Positions 1 to 11,500 of a stretch of DNA of 64,000 nucleotides are shown in pieces (positions within the stretch are counted from its first letter, which is position 1; every line of letters begins with the position of its first letter). The notes beneath the pieces were generated by a model. That model was not told where the DNA came from, made no database searches, and worked only from the letters and a program-made list of their open reading frames with translations. This stretch comes from Conchocele bisecta (lineage: Eukaryota > Mollusca > Bivalvia > Lucinida > Thyasiridae): assembly GCA_029237695.1 (NCBI GenBank), contig CM055265.1, positions 115,232,067 through 115,296,066 of the forward strand, written 5' to 3'. Made by a program: the position numbers and the translations under genes.

Positions 1-148
1 CTATCAGTAAAATAATTATTACTAAATGATTATAACTGTATAGTGGGCACTCGTAATGTTTAGAACTGGTGGAATAGTGACACAATTATACACTTATTTA
101 ATTCCTATAAAGAACATTTTGTGCCTACTGAGTGGGCATGTACCTTTA
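1..148. repeat. MITE family B, end fragment cut by window edge
   Basis: Matches one terminal third of a roughly 500-bp inverted-repeat element seen complete at 29408-29915 and 58404-58904. It ends in the family terminus GCATGTACCTTTA, preceded by the conserved AACATTTTGTGCCTACTGAG. The other end lies outside the window. No coding potential. Confidence 0.8.
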
Positions 149-572
149 AGTTACAGTGAAAGCCATCAAAATGCAAATATGTTTTCTGGCTGTCTGGTTG
201 AAATGATTACTCCCTCAATAAACACCTGACATGCATCTAGCAGACAGAATAGCTCCGACTCGGGCTGTTTGAATGCAAGTTAAGATCAGGAACTAGACTG
301 GCCGCAAATCCCATAACCCTCATTTCTCCAGTCACAGCCACATTTGTCAAATTTGAGCTTGTTCAATTTCTGACCCTGATCACCATATGCACTTTAAAAT
401 TCCGCCTGATAACACTGTTTGTTTAAGCAGGTTAGCTGATTATCATGAAATGTAATGCACAAGTGATTGGGTCCTTATGCTAAACAAACGAGTGAGTGTA
501 GCAAACTGAGTTCATTTAGCGGCAGGGCCCAATCAATCACAAGGGCATTGTTTCAAGGTAATCAGCTCACAT
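149..572. other. Gene-free stretch with a MITE family K fragment
   Basis: No gene seen. Around 285-345 there is the terminus CAAATCCCATAA...ATTTCTCCAGTCACAGCC of the widespread family K/Y element (compare 47392-47755). The rest is unassigned AT-rich sequence. Confidence 0.5.
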
Positions 573-799
573 GGGGCCCGTTTCACTTAACTTTGTACGA
601 CTAAAATGTTTTAAGTGCAAATTTAGGATTGTCTGGAAATATCAATTGATGGATTTACATTTATTGAGCATTGGCTGCTTATGCAGCCTATGCTCAATAA
701 ATGTAAATCCAATAATTGTTTACAAGAAAACAGTGTTAATGTGCAATCATAATTTTGCACTTATGAACATTTTAGTTGTACGAAGTGTAGTGAAACGCC
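573..799. repeat. MITE family A (GGGCCCGTTTCACTAAACTT termini)
   Basis: Imperfect palindrome of about 225 bp. Both ends read (G)GGCCCGTTTCAC / GTGAAACG..., and the centre is a near-perfect hairpin around GAGCAT..GGCTGC..GCAGCC..ATGCTC flanked by TTTACATTTATT. Other copies lie at 13380-13604, 20182-20415, 24177-24405 and 49737-49979, with a half copy at 14950-15049. Confidence 0.85.
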
Positions 800-997
800 T
801 TGTTAAATAAAACACTTGCTTACATTTCACAAATGATGCTTTACAAATGCAAAGTGAAACGAGAGTAAAAGTTGCGTGAATTAATTTCCGGAAGTGGGCC
901 ATAGTGAAGGTGACTGTCATGTGATTCAGTGGGTGTGTCCGAGAGCATGATTTGAGTATCCAAAGGAAATATCACTGCGACGTCATTTTTCCTTAAG

Positions 998-1469
998 GGC
1001 CCCGTGCAGGCACCGGGGCGGGATCAACTGATCCTGAGAATAGTGCTGCAGTAGCCATTGCTTGTCGTAAAAGGCGACTAAACTGGCTTAACGATTGGGT
1101 TCATACTTTCCGGAACCCACTATACCGGATTTGGCCCTCATGTACATTTTTGGCTTTCTTGTATGTGAGAGTTGAGTCAGGCTATGCCCCATATATAAAA
1201 GTAAGATTAGCGCCAATCCTATTACTTTTAGGGGATGGGATAAATGATGCTGGTGTGGCGAGGGCCTGGCACCAGATCAGGTTGTTCTAATTTCAGGACT
1301 GAATATATATTTTGATTGTAAATATTGAGTTCTGAAGTTGGGATTTACCCCCCTCGGACAGGTGGATACGGGACTCGACCCCGTTGACCCGTCTGCGTGT
1401 AGACTCCCTGAGGCTTGTACCTCTATGTCAGAAAAGCGGACGTTAAACCCTATTCACTCACTCACTCAT
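998..1469 (+). repeat. SINE-like retroposon, copy 1
   Basis: About 470 bp with a head containing TTGTCGTAAAAGGCGACTAA, a body with the inverted pair GTAAGATTAGCGCC..CCTATTAC, the shared GGTGTGGCGAGG-CCTGGCACCAGATCAGG block, and a short CACTCA-repeat tail. Related copies are at 7556-8010, 13925-14325 and, on the minus strand, 57818-58395 and 24446-24565. A non-coding retroposon is inferred from the repeated layout and simple tail; the pol III boxes are too degenerate to call. Confidence 0.7.
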
Positions 1470-1852
1470 TTTCCTTAAGGGGTAAAATAAAACAAATTTG
1501 TAATAATGAATTTAAAAAATTGTAAAAAAAACCTGACAGCTGATTTTGGAAATCTTAATGTGCGCATGTAGGTACAAAATTGTACAAAATCGTTAATGTG
1601 AGAAGCACATTAATGAAAACCTTTGTACAGACATTTTTATTGTAAGATGTATAGTGAAACGGGCCACAAGTCTGTACAGGAAATCTCACTGTTGATTTGG
1701 TCGAGATGGGGCAGCACACAAACGGAACTGGTCACACAATGTCATGTGATAAGCCACATTTTTTTCCAGTCACTATATAATTTCTCTTTTTTGCAACAGT
1801 TTAAATAAATGATGTATCATTTGGACGACGGGGGATGATCTTAATATCTGTT

Positions 1853-2358
1853 TAACGAAAGCTGCCCAAGTTTTACGGCTATATAAACAATTAAAAAACG
1901 CTATCTTTTTCGATAATATTAAATTAAAGGAAAATTTAAGAATGAGCCTTCTTTTCATTTTGTGAAATTTGGTCAAATACTGATTTTATTGCCTTAAAAC
2001 AAGAGTGAAGATGTCTATGGGGATTTAACATCGGAAATTTTTTAGAATTTCAGAAAAACTGGACCGATTTTTTAAATTTAACTTTTGTTTTCTTAGTTAG
2101 ATAATTTCCAAGCTATCAAGCCAAGTTTCGTGGTCAATTTCCAAAATGTTTCGTTTTCTGACTTCTCCCACAACTCCTACCTCCTTTTCCCCCATGTTAA
2201 ATTCCCATAGACAAATCAATTTTTCGTACTAAAATCAATATTTGACCAACTTTCGCGAAATAAAAAGAAGGCTCATTCTTAAATTTTGATAAAATTTAAT
2301 ATTATAAAAAAAAAAAATGTTTTTGCATTGTTTATATGGCCATAACTTTTGTGATGTA
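1853..2358. repeat. Fold-back MITE family W, diverged copy
   Basis: Long inverted repeat. The left arm starts GAAAGCTGCCCAAGTTTTAC and carries AAGAATGAGCCTTCTTTT; the right arm carries the complements up to about 2358. A better preserved copy lies at 39857-40423 just after TWSG1 exon 1. Confidence 0.75.
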
Positions 2359-2468
2359 GAGTAGTTAATTGTATATTATCGATGTAGGATTACCTGTATA
2401 TGGAACTAAACATTACATGCTAGTCATTGCTAAGCACTATTTTACTATGTATTCAGCGTATGGGATCA

Positions 2469-2583
2469 CACGGTTTCCAAATGTTTGCGAACGATATTCC
2501 GATGTGACATACTCTTGGACGAAATTTTATACTTGGTCTTGAAACGTTCGCTTGCTCTTTGAATTGGAACATTTTGGAAACCG
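2469..2583. repeat. Short TIR element
   Basis: About 115 bp bounded by CACGGTTTCCAAATGTT and its complement AACATTTTGGAAACCGT. No other copy was noticed in the window. Confidence 0.5.
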
Positions 2584-2622
2584 TCTATTCCAGCCTCTTG
2601 TCTATTCCGGTCAAATATACAG

Positions 2623-2933
2623 TAGCCTATTTCACCAAAATTGCAAAGTTTACTTATCTAGCTAAGTACAGTTTGAGGGAGAAATTCTCAATTTAAGGAT
2701 AAATGTATTATTTTTTATTATACTGAATTTATTACATTATCACAGCCATTTTGGCTGTGATAATGTAATAAATTCAGTATAATAATTCTGCATACTTTTA
2801 ATCATCAATTACGGTATATGCAGTCGTTAGTTCTATGTGAAATAAACCATTTCGGGAAAAATAAATGATTACTCCCTCAAAGTACACTTTGCTAGATAAG
2901 TATGCTTAATAGAAATTTTGGTGAAATCGGCTA
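2623..2933. repeat. MITE family C, PIF/Harbinger-like hairpin, copy 1
   Basis: About 310-bp fold-back element with termini TAGCC(T/G)ATTTCACCAAAAT / ...TGAAATCGGCTA, subterminal AAAGTATACTTTG-type palindromes and a central perfect palindrome TTACATTATCACAGCC..GGCTGTGATAATGTAA. Flanked by CAG on the left and CTG on the right. Other copies: 55491, 56409, 57133, about 58015 and 63642. Confidence 0.85.
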
Positions 2934-3027
2934 CTGGTCCCATGATTGTGCGGAATACACTATATATAAATGACTGATAGTTATACAGCACATAGCCTGA
3001 CCAGATTCCTTGTTAACCATGTTGACC

Positions 3028-3249
3028 CACAGGTTGAAGTAACAGACCGAGGTCTATAAATACATTAAATATGCCTAAAAGCATCAATAAATTAAGAAAA
3101 AAATAAGCTAAAAAAATGTTTTTACTCCCTCCATATAGACTTTTACGGGTCTATATGGAGGGAGTAAACATTTATTTTTTTCATTTATTGATGCTTTTAG
3201 GCATATTTAATGTATTTATAGACCTTGGTCCGTTACTTCAACCTGTGTG
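3028..3249. repeat. MITE family F hairpin, copy 1
   Basis: Near-perfect palindrome. The arms read CACAGGTTGAAGTAACAGAC...CTCCCTCCATATAGAC and the complement on the other side, with a short loop ttttacgg. A second copy is at 42558-42755. Confidence 0.85.
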
Positions 3250-3332
3250 TTGACCTGGGTCAATGTTGATCGCAATCATTTTAAGATAACATATATGGTT
3301 GTCCTGGGACCCTTTATTCGCTTTATGTAAGA

Positions 3333-3713
3333 CACAGGTGGAAGACTCGGACCTAGGACCCAATACTTGGCTCATTTAGAAAACGTTACCCTATCCACGC
3401 ATTTCCATACACCATACCTTACAGCCTTTTCCAAGCTAGACAAGAGTTTTAGAAAATGCCCTAGACATGCTTAAATTACAATTTTCGAAAAAAAAAAAAA
3501 GAAGAAAGATTTTTAAGACCTCGTCCAGTATTTGGTCCACAAATATATTCACTTTAAACATCTGTGTTTAGTATATTGTTAGTTACACGCATTTTAGCTA
3601 CCAATGTCCTTTTCTGTAAGGCTTTAAGGTATAGTGTATAGAAATGGGTGGGTGGGGTAACGTTTTCCAAATGAGCCAAGTATTGGGTCCTAGGTCCCAG
3701 TCTTCCACCTGCG
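3333..3713. repeat. hAT-like MITE family G with 8-bp target duplication
   Basis: 381-bp element with termini C(A/G)CAGGTGGAAGACT inverted at the two ends and long inverted arms (GGACCTAGGACCCAATACTT). It is flanked by the perfect 8-bp direct repeat ATGTAAGA at 3325-3332 and 3714-3721. An 8-bp duplication with CA..TG-type ends is known for hAT transposons; the class is inference. A half copy is at about 50199-50280. Confidence 0.75.
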
Positions 3714-3972
3714 ATGTAAGATTGTACCACATTCCATTTTCACAATATGCTGTCGTTTTCATTTATAGTCTAACTCATTAAATGGATTGTGATCTGTCAA
3801 AATTGGGGTTATTTCATTCGCGACCAGTTAAGACCCAAACCAGCTGGTGCATCTATGCAGTTTGATCAGAATCTACTCTTTTCGTAGTCTACTCTATTCG
3901 TAGATCAGTCATTGATACATCGGTTAAACTTTCAGACTTATCTATGTGTTATTATCCAACTACATGTGTGGT

Positions 3973-4143
3973 TTAACCCTTTCACCATTAATATATAACA
4001 TGGTCTGTTCCATGCCAATTTTAGACTATTCCATTAATCAAAACAGGGGTATTGTATCCAAATCTTAAAAATAATGACAAACACTGCAGATCCTGATGAG
4101 ACGGCTCGTTACGAGCCGGCTCATCTGAATCTGCAATGTTTTG
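3973..4143. repeat. piggyBac-like MITE family D, one end lost
   Basis: Starts with TTAACCCTTTCACC and contains the family palindrome TGCAGATCCTGATGAGACGG / CCGGCTCATCTGAATCTGCA. The right TTAA end is missing; family B begins 40 bp further on. Confidence 0.7.
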
Positions 4144-4182
4144 CAGTTATGTATAGTGTATGTATAGTGTATAGTTATGTGT

Positions 4183-4992
4183 TAAAGTTACATGCCCACT
4201 CAGTAGGCACAAAATGTTCTTTATATGAATTTAATAAGTGTATAATTGTGTCACTATTCCACCAGTTCTAAAAGTTACTAGTGCCCGATATACAGATCAT
4301 TTAGTAAGATTTATTTTACTGATAGTGATGCGCGTTGGTATCAGGCCATTTTCATATGCAAATGAAGCATACTATTTTTTAATTATTTATATTAATTAAA
4401 TGTGCCACCTGAAAAAATAATATTTTCGACAGATTATAAAGTATGATCATTGCACATCAAAAAATAAATACAGAGAATAAATAGTAATGTCCGTCAACAT
4501 TTTAAGGAAACACGGTTATCGCCCCTGATATCGGTCTGAAAATTTACTTCTGATATGAAATGTATAATAATGCCAATCAACACATGGGGTAATGGTGAAT
4601 GAATGTTTATCCCGTCAACACAATGCGTATGTGCCGTGAAACACGGTGCCGTGAAACATTTTTGATATCCTGTCAATATGACCTACTCACTGCGTATGAA
4701 TATGTGCGGTTGCTGGGGTTATTTCTTTGCATTTTAAAGCCATTTGTATGTGTTGACGGGATAAATAGAATAGTAGGTTAGTGCCGTGAATGGGAAAAAT
4801 ATCTGGCGCGGCACGGAAACGGGATGTGCTCGGCAGAGCCTCGCCCATCCCGTTTCCTGAGCCTTGCCAGATATTTTTTCCCATTCACGGCACTAACCTA
4901 CTATTCTCCATTTATTTTGCCAGAAAATTTCTCAGATGATGCCTCTGATATAAATAACATTTTGTGCCTACTGAATGGGCACATACCTTTAA
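4183..4992. repeat. MITE family B, full copy interrupted by a nested hairpin
   Basis: Begins TAAAGTTACATGCCCACTCA and ends GGCACATACCTTTA, inverted termini of family B. Comparison with the uninterrupted copy at 29408-29915 shows that about 310 bp (4605-4917) were inserted at ...GAATGTTTAT / ATTTATTTTGCC. Confidence 0.8.
4605..4917. repeat. Nested family H palindromes
   Basis: Two fold-back units. One is bounded by CCCGTCAACACA..TGTGTTGACGGG (about 4609-4762). The second is bounded by ATAAATAGAATAGTAGG..CCTACTATTCTCC with arms GTGCCGTGAATGGGAAAAAT and complement (about 4762-4912). A related hairpin is at 6675-6828. AT-rich target bases TTTAT appear on both sides. Confidence 0.7.
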
Positions 4993-5474
4993 CAGCTCTT
5001 CTACTGGTCAGAATGAAATAAACCTGGTTATTATCAGACTTTGTTCCTTATAAGGTTTTGTTGCAATTTCTGTAAGAAATCCAAAATAGAACATATTGAG
5101 TATGGAATTCAACATACCTGTACAACTAATCATTGTGTACATGGGGACAAATGATAGAAACATCACAATGTGGCGTGTTAATTTCTCCACTATACATGTA
5201 CATACTTAAGTTTGTTATACATAGTTCAGCAAAATTTGAAATTTCCATATGTCACTGTTCAATGACATTTTTGCAAATGTATGTCGGAAAAATAATGTTG
5301 CCAAATGTAAAAATGCAATAATTTTACTACTTTGCTCTACTGATAGTTCAAATGCTGACTGATGACAATATCTATTGTCTTGGAATACAAAATAGAGCTA
5401 ATAAAAACTACTAGTACCTTAATCACCCTAAATATTCAGACACAGTTTATTATGGGAAACACACTCACATAATA

Positions 5475-5846
5475 CAATCGAACCTCCCCGAACGGCCACC
5501 TCTCTACAACAGCCACCTCTCTGTAACAGCCGCTATTTTATATCCCAAATGGATGATTTTATCTATATCTAACCCTTACACTGCTGAGCATGAACATTGT
5601 CGTTTGATGTTGATTTTGCATTCTTTCTCAATAAAAACATGTTTTGACAGCATTTTAGAATCATTTCCATTGGAAATGATTCTAAAATGCTGTCAAAACA
5701 TGTTTTTATTGAGAATTATTGAAGGAAATAAATAAACATCAGACGATAAAATTGTATTCAGCATTAACCTCCCTACAACAGTCACCTCTCTATAACAGCC
5801 AATTTTGCCTCTTCCCATGGGTGGCTGTTGTAGAGAGGTTGCACTG
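5475..5846. repeat. pogo/Tigger-like MITE with TA target duplication
   Basis: Termini CAATCGAACCTCCCCG and ...AGAGAGGTTGCACTG resemble the CAGTTGAACCTCTCTAAA..TTTAGAGAGGTTCCACTG ends at 47498-47705, and both copies are flanked by TA. Subterminal CCACCTCTCTACAACAGCC repeats occur on both arms. A second MITE (5570-5766) is nested inside. Confidence 0.7.
5570..5766. repeat. MITE family I nested in the Tigger-like copy
   Basis: Hairpin with arms AAAACATGTTTTGACAGC..AGAATCATTTCC and complement, ends TTACACTGCTGA / TCAGCATTAA. Related copies are at 44093-47196 (split), 51534-51772 and about 21940-22180. Confidence 0.7.
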
Positions 5847-6089
5847 TACATATATGGTGTCCACAACAAAGAGTGTCCCAATATTCCAAACAAGATTTCG
5901 CACAACAAACCATGTCCCAATATTTAGTATGGTTATACTGTTTATGACAATAAAAATGTATTTGGAAAAAAATTGTTTTAATAGGAATCCCAAAGTAAAT
6001 TGTTTACAAATATATAGGTTATTACGATACCGGTATGGTTGTTTTCATTTTCCATCAACCACTTTGTGTATTATTATGAAATAGTTATG

Positions 6090-6510
6090 CAAGGTGCATG
6101 ATCACGTGGTTACAACAACAACAACAATGGCTGAACGTGTTGAAAGCGCTCCCACTCCAAAGTAAGTATTATTTGATATTTTCCTTAATAGGCAACAGAT
6201 TTTGATGAAAAATAGCACAGCAAACGCGTCTTCATGAGCTGCATTTGATGGTCCCGATGAGTTCGGCACATACGTATGTCGTTTTTGTGAAGAAACACTT
6301 TCCGTGTCAGAAGACACAAAAATAGATTCTTTGCAAAAACGACAGAAGTTTGGGCCAAAGTACCGAGACCACCAAATGCAGCTTAACGAAACGCGTTTGA
6401 TGTGCCATATTTCATCCAAATCCGTTACAAAATAACGACAAAATAAAAGAATACATACTTTGGAAAATTCAGTACTTGTTGTTGTTATAACCATGTGATC
6501 ATGCACCTTG
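6090..6510. repeat. Fold-back MITE family E, copy 1, with 5-bp target duplication
   Basis: Termini CAAGGTGCATGATCACGTGG and complement, then (CAA)n, then long inverted arms meeting near 6300. Flanked by TTATG on both sides (6085-6089 and 6511-6515). The second copy at 18135-18578 has the same ends. Confidence 0.8.
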
Positions 6511-6674
6511 TTATGGTACTGTCTGTGATTTCTGTGTTCATGTATATATCACTCACCATGACAAAAGGAGGCTTCTTGAGTTTTTGATCAGTGTAGCTCC
6601 TGATACACTAGCTTACTCGTACAGCCGGACTTGGATCTAAAGTATTCTCAATCAGTCACCTTTTGCCTTGGCAG

Positions 6675-6828
6675 GACATAAATAGAGAATACCAGTGTAG
6701 TGTCTGATGGCAAGTTTATCTGGCAAGGCTAGGAAGCGTGTAGGAATTTCGAGGCTTGCCGTTTCCGAGCCGATCCTGATAAACTTGATATCAACTGACA
6801 CTAGGCTGGTATTCTATTTATCAGGTAG
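6675..6828. repeat. Family H hairpin
   Basis: About 150-bp imperfect palindrome: AAATAGAGAATACCAG on the left and CTGGTATTCTATTTAT on the right, with inner arms TTTATCTGGCAAGG..CCGATCCTGATAAAC. Resembles the second unit nested at 4762-4912. Confidence 0.6.
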
Positions 6829-7555
6829 CATCTTATGCTAGCCGATGATCAAATATAAATTAGTTTTCATTGGAAAGAACGCGGACTTGTTTATGTTGTG
6901 TCATCACTCTGACGTCATCGGTAACATCATGTGATGCTGTTCGACCAATGAAACGTTAGTTTTCAATTCATTGTAACTCGGATATTTGTATCAATTAATC
7001 AGGTCAATGCCTGATATGACAATATGTTATCAATCAGTATGTATAGGCCAATATATAGCTTGTTACCTGATAATTACAATTTTAGAACATGAGATATGTA
7101 GACATTATTACTCGTGTTGTATTGTCACAAGTTGTGCCACTTGTAAAGTTTATCACCATAATGATGTTGTCTCAGTAAATTATATGGAATTAGTATACGA
7201 TAAAATACAGTGTTTGTTTATTTTAGTGTCGCTCCCATTGAAAGGGCCAGCCAGATTTGACTTGTGCAGGTACTATCCTATATGCCAGGCCCCAGGCAGG
7301 TAGGCAATTAGTACCATTTATTTAAAGATAATGCATCAGATACATGTATGTGATTTTTATATGTTATATCCCTTGAGATAGCATATGATGTCACACAAAT
7401 TTCAATGGGGGCAGCCATATTGTCGAGTACGACCAATAAAATAGTGCTCTGTGCCAACTTATCCTATAGAGTTTCGGTCTGTTTTGCTTTGTATTTAAAA
7501 CTCTACATATACTATTCTCTATAGTTTTCACAGTTTTTGGCTCAGCTTGTCAGTT
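6829..7555. other. Unassigned gene-free stretch
   Basis: No repeat family seen elsewhere in the window and no coding signature on either strand. Contains a weak candidate open stretch (about 6986-7303) with no recognisable domain, which I do not regard as a gene. Confidence 0.4.
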
Positions 7556-8010
7556 AAATTCTGAGTGGGTGGTGGTCGGGCTAATGAGACGGCATAAATT
7601 AACGGTATGTGTTCCTTCTTATAGGAATCACGATTTGCCTGGTTTGGCTCTCAGGTACGTTTTTATCTTTGGCTCTTTAGTTACCTGGGAGTTGAATTGG
7701 GTTATTGTCCATTATAAAAGTAGTAAGATTATTACTGATCCTACTACTTTTGGGAGGGGCCAAGTGATTCTGGTGTGGCGAGGACCTGGCATCAGATCAG
7801 GATTATTCTGATTTCAGGGCTGAATATATAGTTTTGTTACTATAAATATTCAGTTTGATTTTGGGATTTCCTCCCCATTTTTACATGTACTTGAACATGT
7901 ACATGTACTTGTACCGGTAATATATGCGATTTAGTACTAAACTCATTGACGCGGCCTTAAATGACCTTAGCTGTTGATTGGCCATTAAACCCCAACAAAC
8001 AAACAGTTAA
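7556..8010 (+). repeat. SINE-like retroposon, copy 2
   Basis: Carries the family block GGTGTGGCGAGGACCTGGCA, the inverted pair AAAGTAGTAAGATTATT..CCTACTACTTTT, and the 3' tail GGCCTTAAATGACCTTAGCT then GTTGATTGGCCATTAAACCC ending in (CAAA)-type repeats. Confidence 0.7.
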
Positions 8011-8464
8011 ATTCTGGAAAATACGTATCCAGACATTTCGTGCGTATGAATACAGCAGCTATTATCTTTAGTTCTCACAGGTAGGTAGCAGTGACCATTT
8101 AGCCGCCAGTTTCGTACACTTTTTTTCTGAGAGTTTCAAACAGTAATTTATTCGAGAGAAAACGTATGTATGGGAATGGGTTTGCACACTCGCCGTACAT
8201 TTGCCTCTGGATGATGATTGAGAAAATATGAAATTTTCAGTCGCTAGTTCCACAAGTGATAAGTTTTTTGTAGAGATAGCATAGTTCAGTACTTTCAGTA
8301 CTTTGATTCATTTTATGGACTACGGGGATGGTAAACTGGTTACAAATTTCCTTATCATGTTTAGAAACCAGCAGGAAATCAGAGAATTAATAATAGGTCT
8401 TTAGAGGCGATATTTTATCATGGCAATTGTATTTCTTTGATTTTTTTAAATTTCTAACCATTTT

Positions 8465-8580
8465 TGTCGCGCCTGCTTTAGCAGAGCACGACTATAGTCA
8501 GCGCTTTTTCCGTCGTCGTCCTCGTCGTCGTCCGCGTCGTCCGGTTTTTTTGTAAGGCAAATACGTTAAAGTTATTGTTT
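8465..8580. repeat. GTC-rich microsatellite and unique leader
   Basis: (GTC)n at about 8510-8545 following GCGCCTGCTTTAGCAGAGCA, a motif that recurs near 47838. Lies immediately left of the pearl-like array. Confidence 0.5.
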
Positions 8581-11500
8581 TTATGCCCCCGCCACCGAAT
8601 CATGGAATGGTGAGGGGGGCATATAGTGTTACCGGCGTCCGTACGTACGTACGTACGTCCCGAAACCTTAACGGGTTTATGGCTTATAATTTCTGTTTCC
8701 TTGCTCGGATCTGCTTCACATTTCACACACGCATTGCTCCAATCGTCCTCTACCGCCCTGTGACAAATCCACATTCGTCCTGCCCCCGCTAAGCCCAGGG
8801 TCAAGGTCACAGACTTAGTGCTTTTGAAACCTTAACGCTCGGGTAAATGGCTTATAATTTCTGTTTCCTTGCTCGGATCTGCTTCACATTTCACACACGC
8901 ATTGCTTCAATGGTCCTCTACCGCCCTGTGACAAATCCACATTCGTCCCCGCCGCCCCGCTAAGCCCAGGGTCAAGGTCACAGACTTGGTGCGTTCGAAA
9001 CCTTAACGCTGGGTAAATGGCTTATTATGCCCCCGCCACCGAATGGTGAGGGGGGCATATAGTGTTACCGGCGTCCGTACGTACGTACGTACGTACGTAC
9101 GTCCCGAAACCTTAACGCTGGGTAAATGGCTTATAATTTCTGTTTCCTTGCTCGGATCTGCTTCACATTTCACACACGCATTGCTCCAATGGTCCTCTAC
9201 CGCCCTGTGACAAATCCACATTCGTCCCGCCCCCGCTAAGCCCAGGGTCAAGGTCACAGACTTGGTCGTGAAACCTTAACGCTGGGTAAAATGGCTTATA
9301 ATTTCTGTTTCCTTGCTCGGATCTGCTTCACATTTCACACACGCATTGCTCCAATGGTCCTCTACCGCCCTGTGACAAATCCACATTCGTTCCGCCCCCG
9401 CTAAGCCCAGGGTCAAGGTCACAGACTTGGTGCTTTTGAAACCTTAACGCTGGGTAAATGGCTTATAATTTCTGTTTCCTTGCTCGCATATGCTTCACAT
9501 TTCACACACACATTGCTCCAATGGTCTTCTACCGCCCTGTGACAAATCCACATTCGTCCCGCCCCCGCTAAGCCCAGGGTCAAGGTCACAGACTTGGTGC
9601 GTTCGAAACCTTAACGCTGGATAAATGGCTTATAATTTCTGTTTCCTTGCTCGGATCTGCTTCACATTTCACACACGCATTGCTCCAATGGTCCTCTACT
9701 GCTCTGTGACAAATCCACATTCGTCCCTCCACCGCTAAGCCCAGGGTCAAGGTCACAGACTTGGTGCGTTTGAAACCTTAACGCTCGGGTAAATGGATTG
9801 TAATTTCTGTGTCCTTGCTCGGATCTGCTTCACATTTCACACACGCATTGCTCCAATGGTCCTCTACCGCCCTGTGACAAATCCACATTCGTCCTGCCCC
9901 CACTAAGCACAGGGTCAAGGTCACAGACTTGGTGCGTTTCAAACCTTAACGCTCGGGTAAATGGCTTGTAATTTCTGTTTCCTTGCTCAGATCTGCTTCA
10001 CATTTCACACAGGCATTGCTCCAATGCTCCTCTACCGCCCTGTGACAAATCGTTTTCTTTGGCTGCCAGCGGGGGCATTCGTGTGCCGACAGGCCACATT
10101 TCTAGTAATTTCTGTTTCCTTGCTCGGATCTGCTTCACATTTCACACACGCATTGCTCCAATCGTCCTTTACCGCCCTGTGACAAATCCACATTTGTCCT
10201 GCCCCCGCTAAGCCCAGGGTCAAGGTCACAGACTTAGTGCTTTTGAAACCTTAACGCTGGGTAAATGGCTTATAATTTCTGTTTCCTTGCTCGGATCTGC
10301 TTCACATTTCACACACGCATTGCTCCAATGGTCCTCACCGCCCTGTGACAAATCCACATTCGTCCCGCCCCCGCTAAGCCCAGGGTCAAGGTCACAGACT
10401 TGGTGCATTCGAAACCTTAACGCTGGTAAATGGCTTATAATTTCTGTTTCCTTGCTCGGATCTGCTTCACATTTCACACACGCATTGCTCCAATGGTCCT
10501 CTACCGCCCTGTGACAAATCCACATTCGTCCCGCACCCGCTAAGCCCAGGGTCAAGGTCACAGACTTGGTGCATTCGAAACCTTAACGCTGGGTAAATGG
10601 CTTATAATTTCTGTTTCCTTGCTCGGATCTGCTTCACATTTTCACACACGCATTGCTCCAATGGTCCTCTACCGCCCTGTGACAAATCCACATTCGTCCC
10701 GCACCCGCTAAGCCCAGGGTCAAGGTCACAGACTTGGTGCGTTCGAAACCTTAACGCTGGGTAAATGGCTTATAATTTCTGTTTCCTTGCTCGGATCTGC
10801 TTCACATTTCACACACGCATTGCTCCAATGGTCCTCTACCGCCCTGTGACAAATCCACATTCGTCCCGCCCCCCCCGCCCCCGCTAAGCCCAGGGTCAAG
10901 GTCACAGACTTGGTGCGTTCGAAACCTTAACGCTGGGTAAATGGCTTATAATTTCTGTTTCCTTGCTCGGATCTGCTTCACATTTCACACACGCATTGCT
11001 CCAATCGTCCTCTACCGCCCGTGACAAATCCACATTCGTCCCGCACCCGCTAAGCCCAGGGTCAAGGTCACATACTTGGTGCGTTCGAAACCTTAACGCT
11101 GGGTAAATGGCTTATAATTTTCTGTTTCCTTGCTCGGATCTGCTTCACATTTCACACACGCATTGCTCCAATGGGTCCTCTACCGCCCTGTGACAAATCC
11201 ACATTCGTCCCGCCCCGCTAAGCCCAGGGTCAAGGTCACAGACTTGGTGCGTTCGAAACCTTAACGCTGGGTAAAATGGCTTATAATTTTCTGTTTCCTT
11301 GCTCGGATCTGCTTCACATTTCACACACGCATTGCTCGAATCGTCCCTTTCTACCGCCCTGCCCAAATCCTCACGCCCCCCCCCCCCGTTGGCTATTGCC
11401 AAGAGGGGTCAAGGTCACAAGAATGTGCATTTGAAAACCTTAACGTGGGGTAAATTGGTTTTAATTTCTGTTTCCTTGCTCGGATTGCTTCTCATTTCAC

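Noticed and set aside
5719..6084. 121-codon plus-strand open stretch
   Set aside because: It begins inside the nested family I and Tigger-like repeats and has no recognisable domain or splice signals.
6102..6506. 134-codon minus-strand open stretch
   Set aside because: It lies entirely within the fold-back MITE family E and mirrors the opposite arm; no domain recognised.
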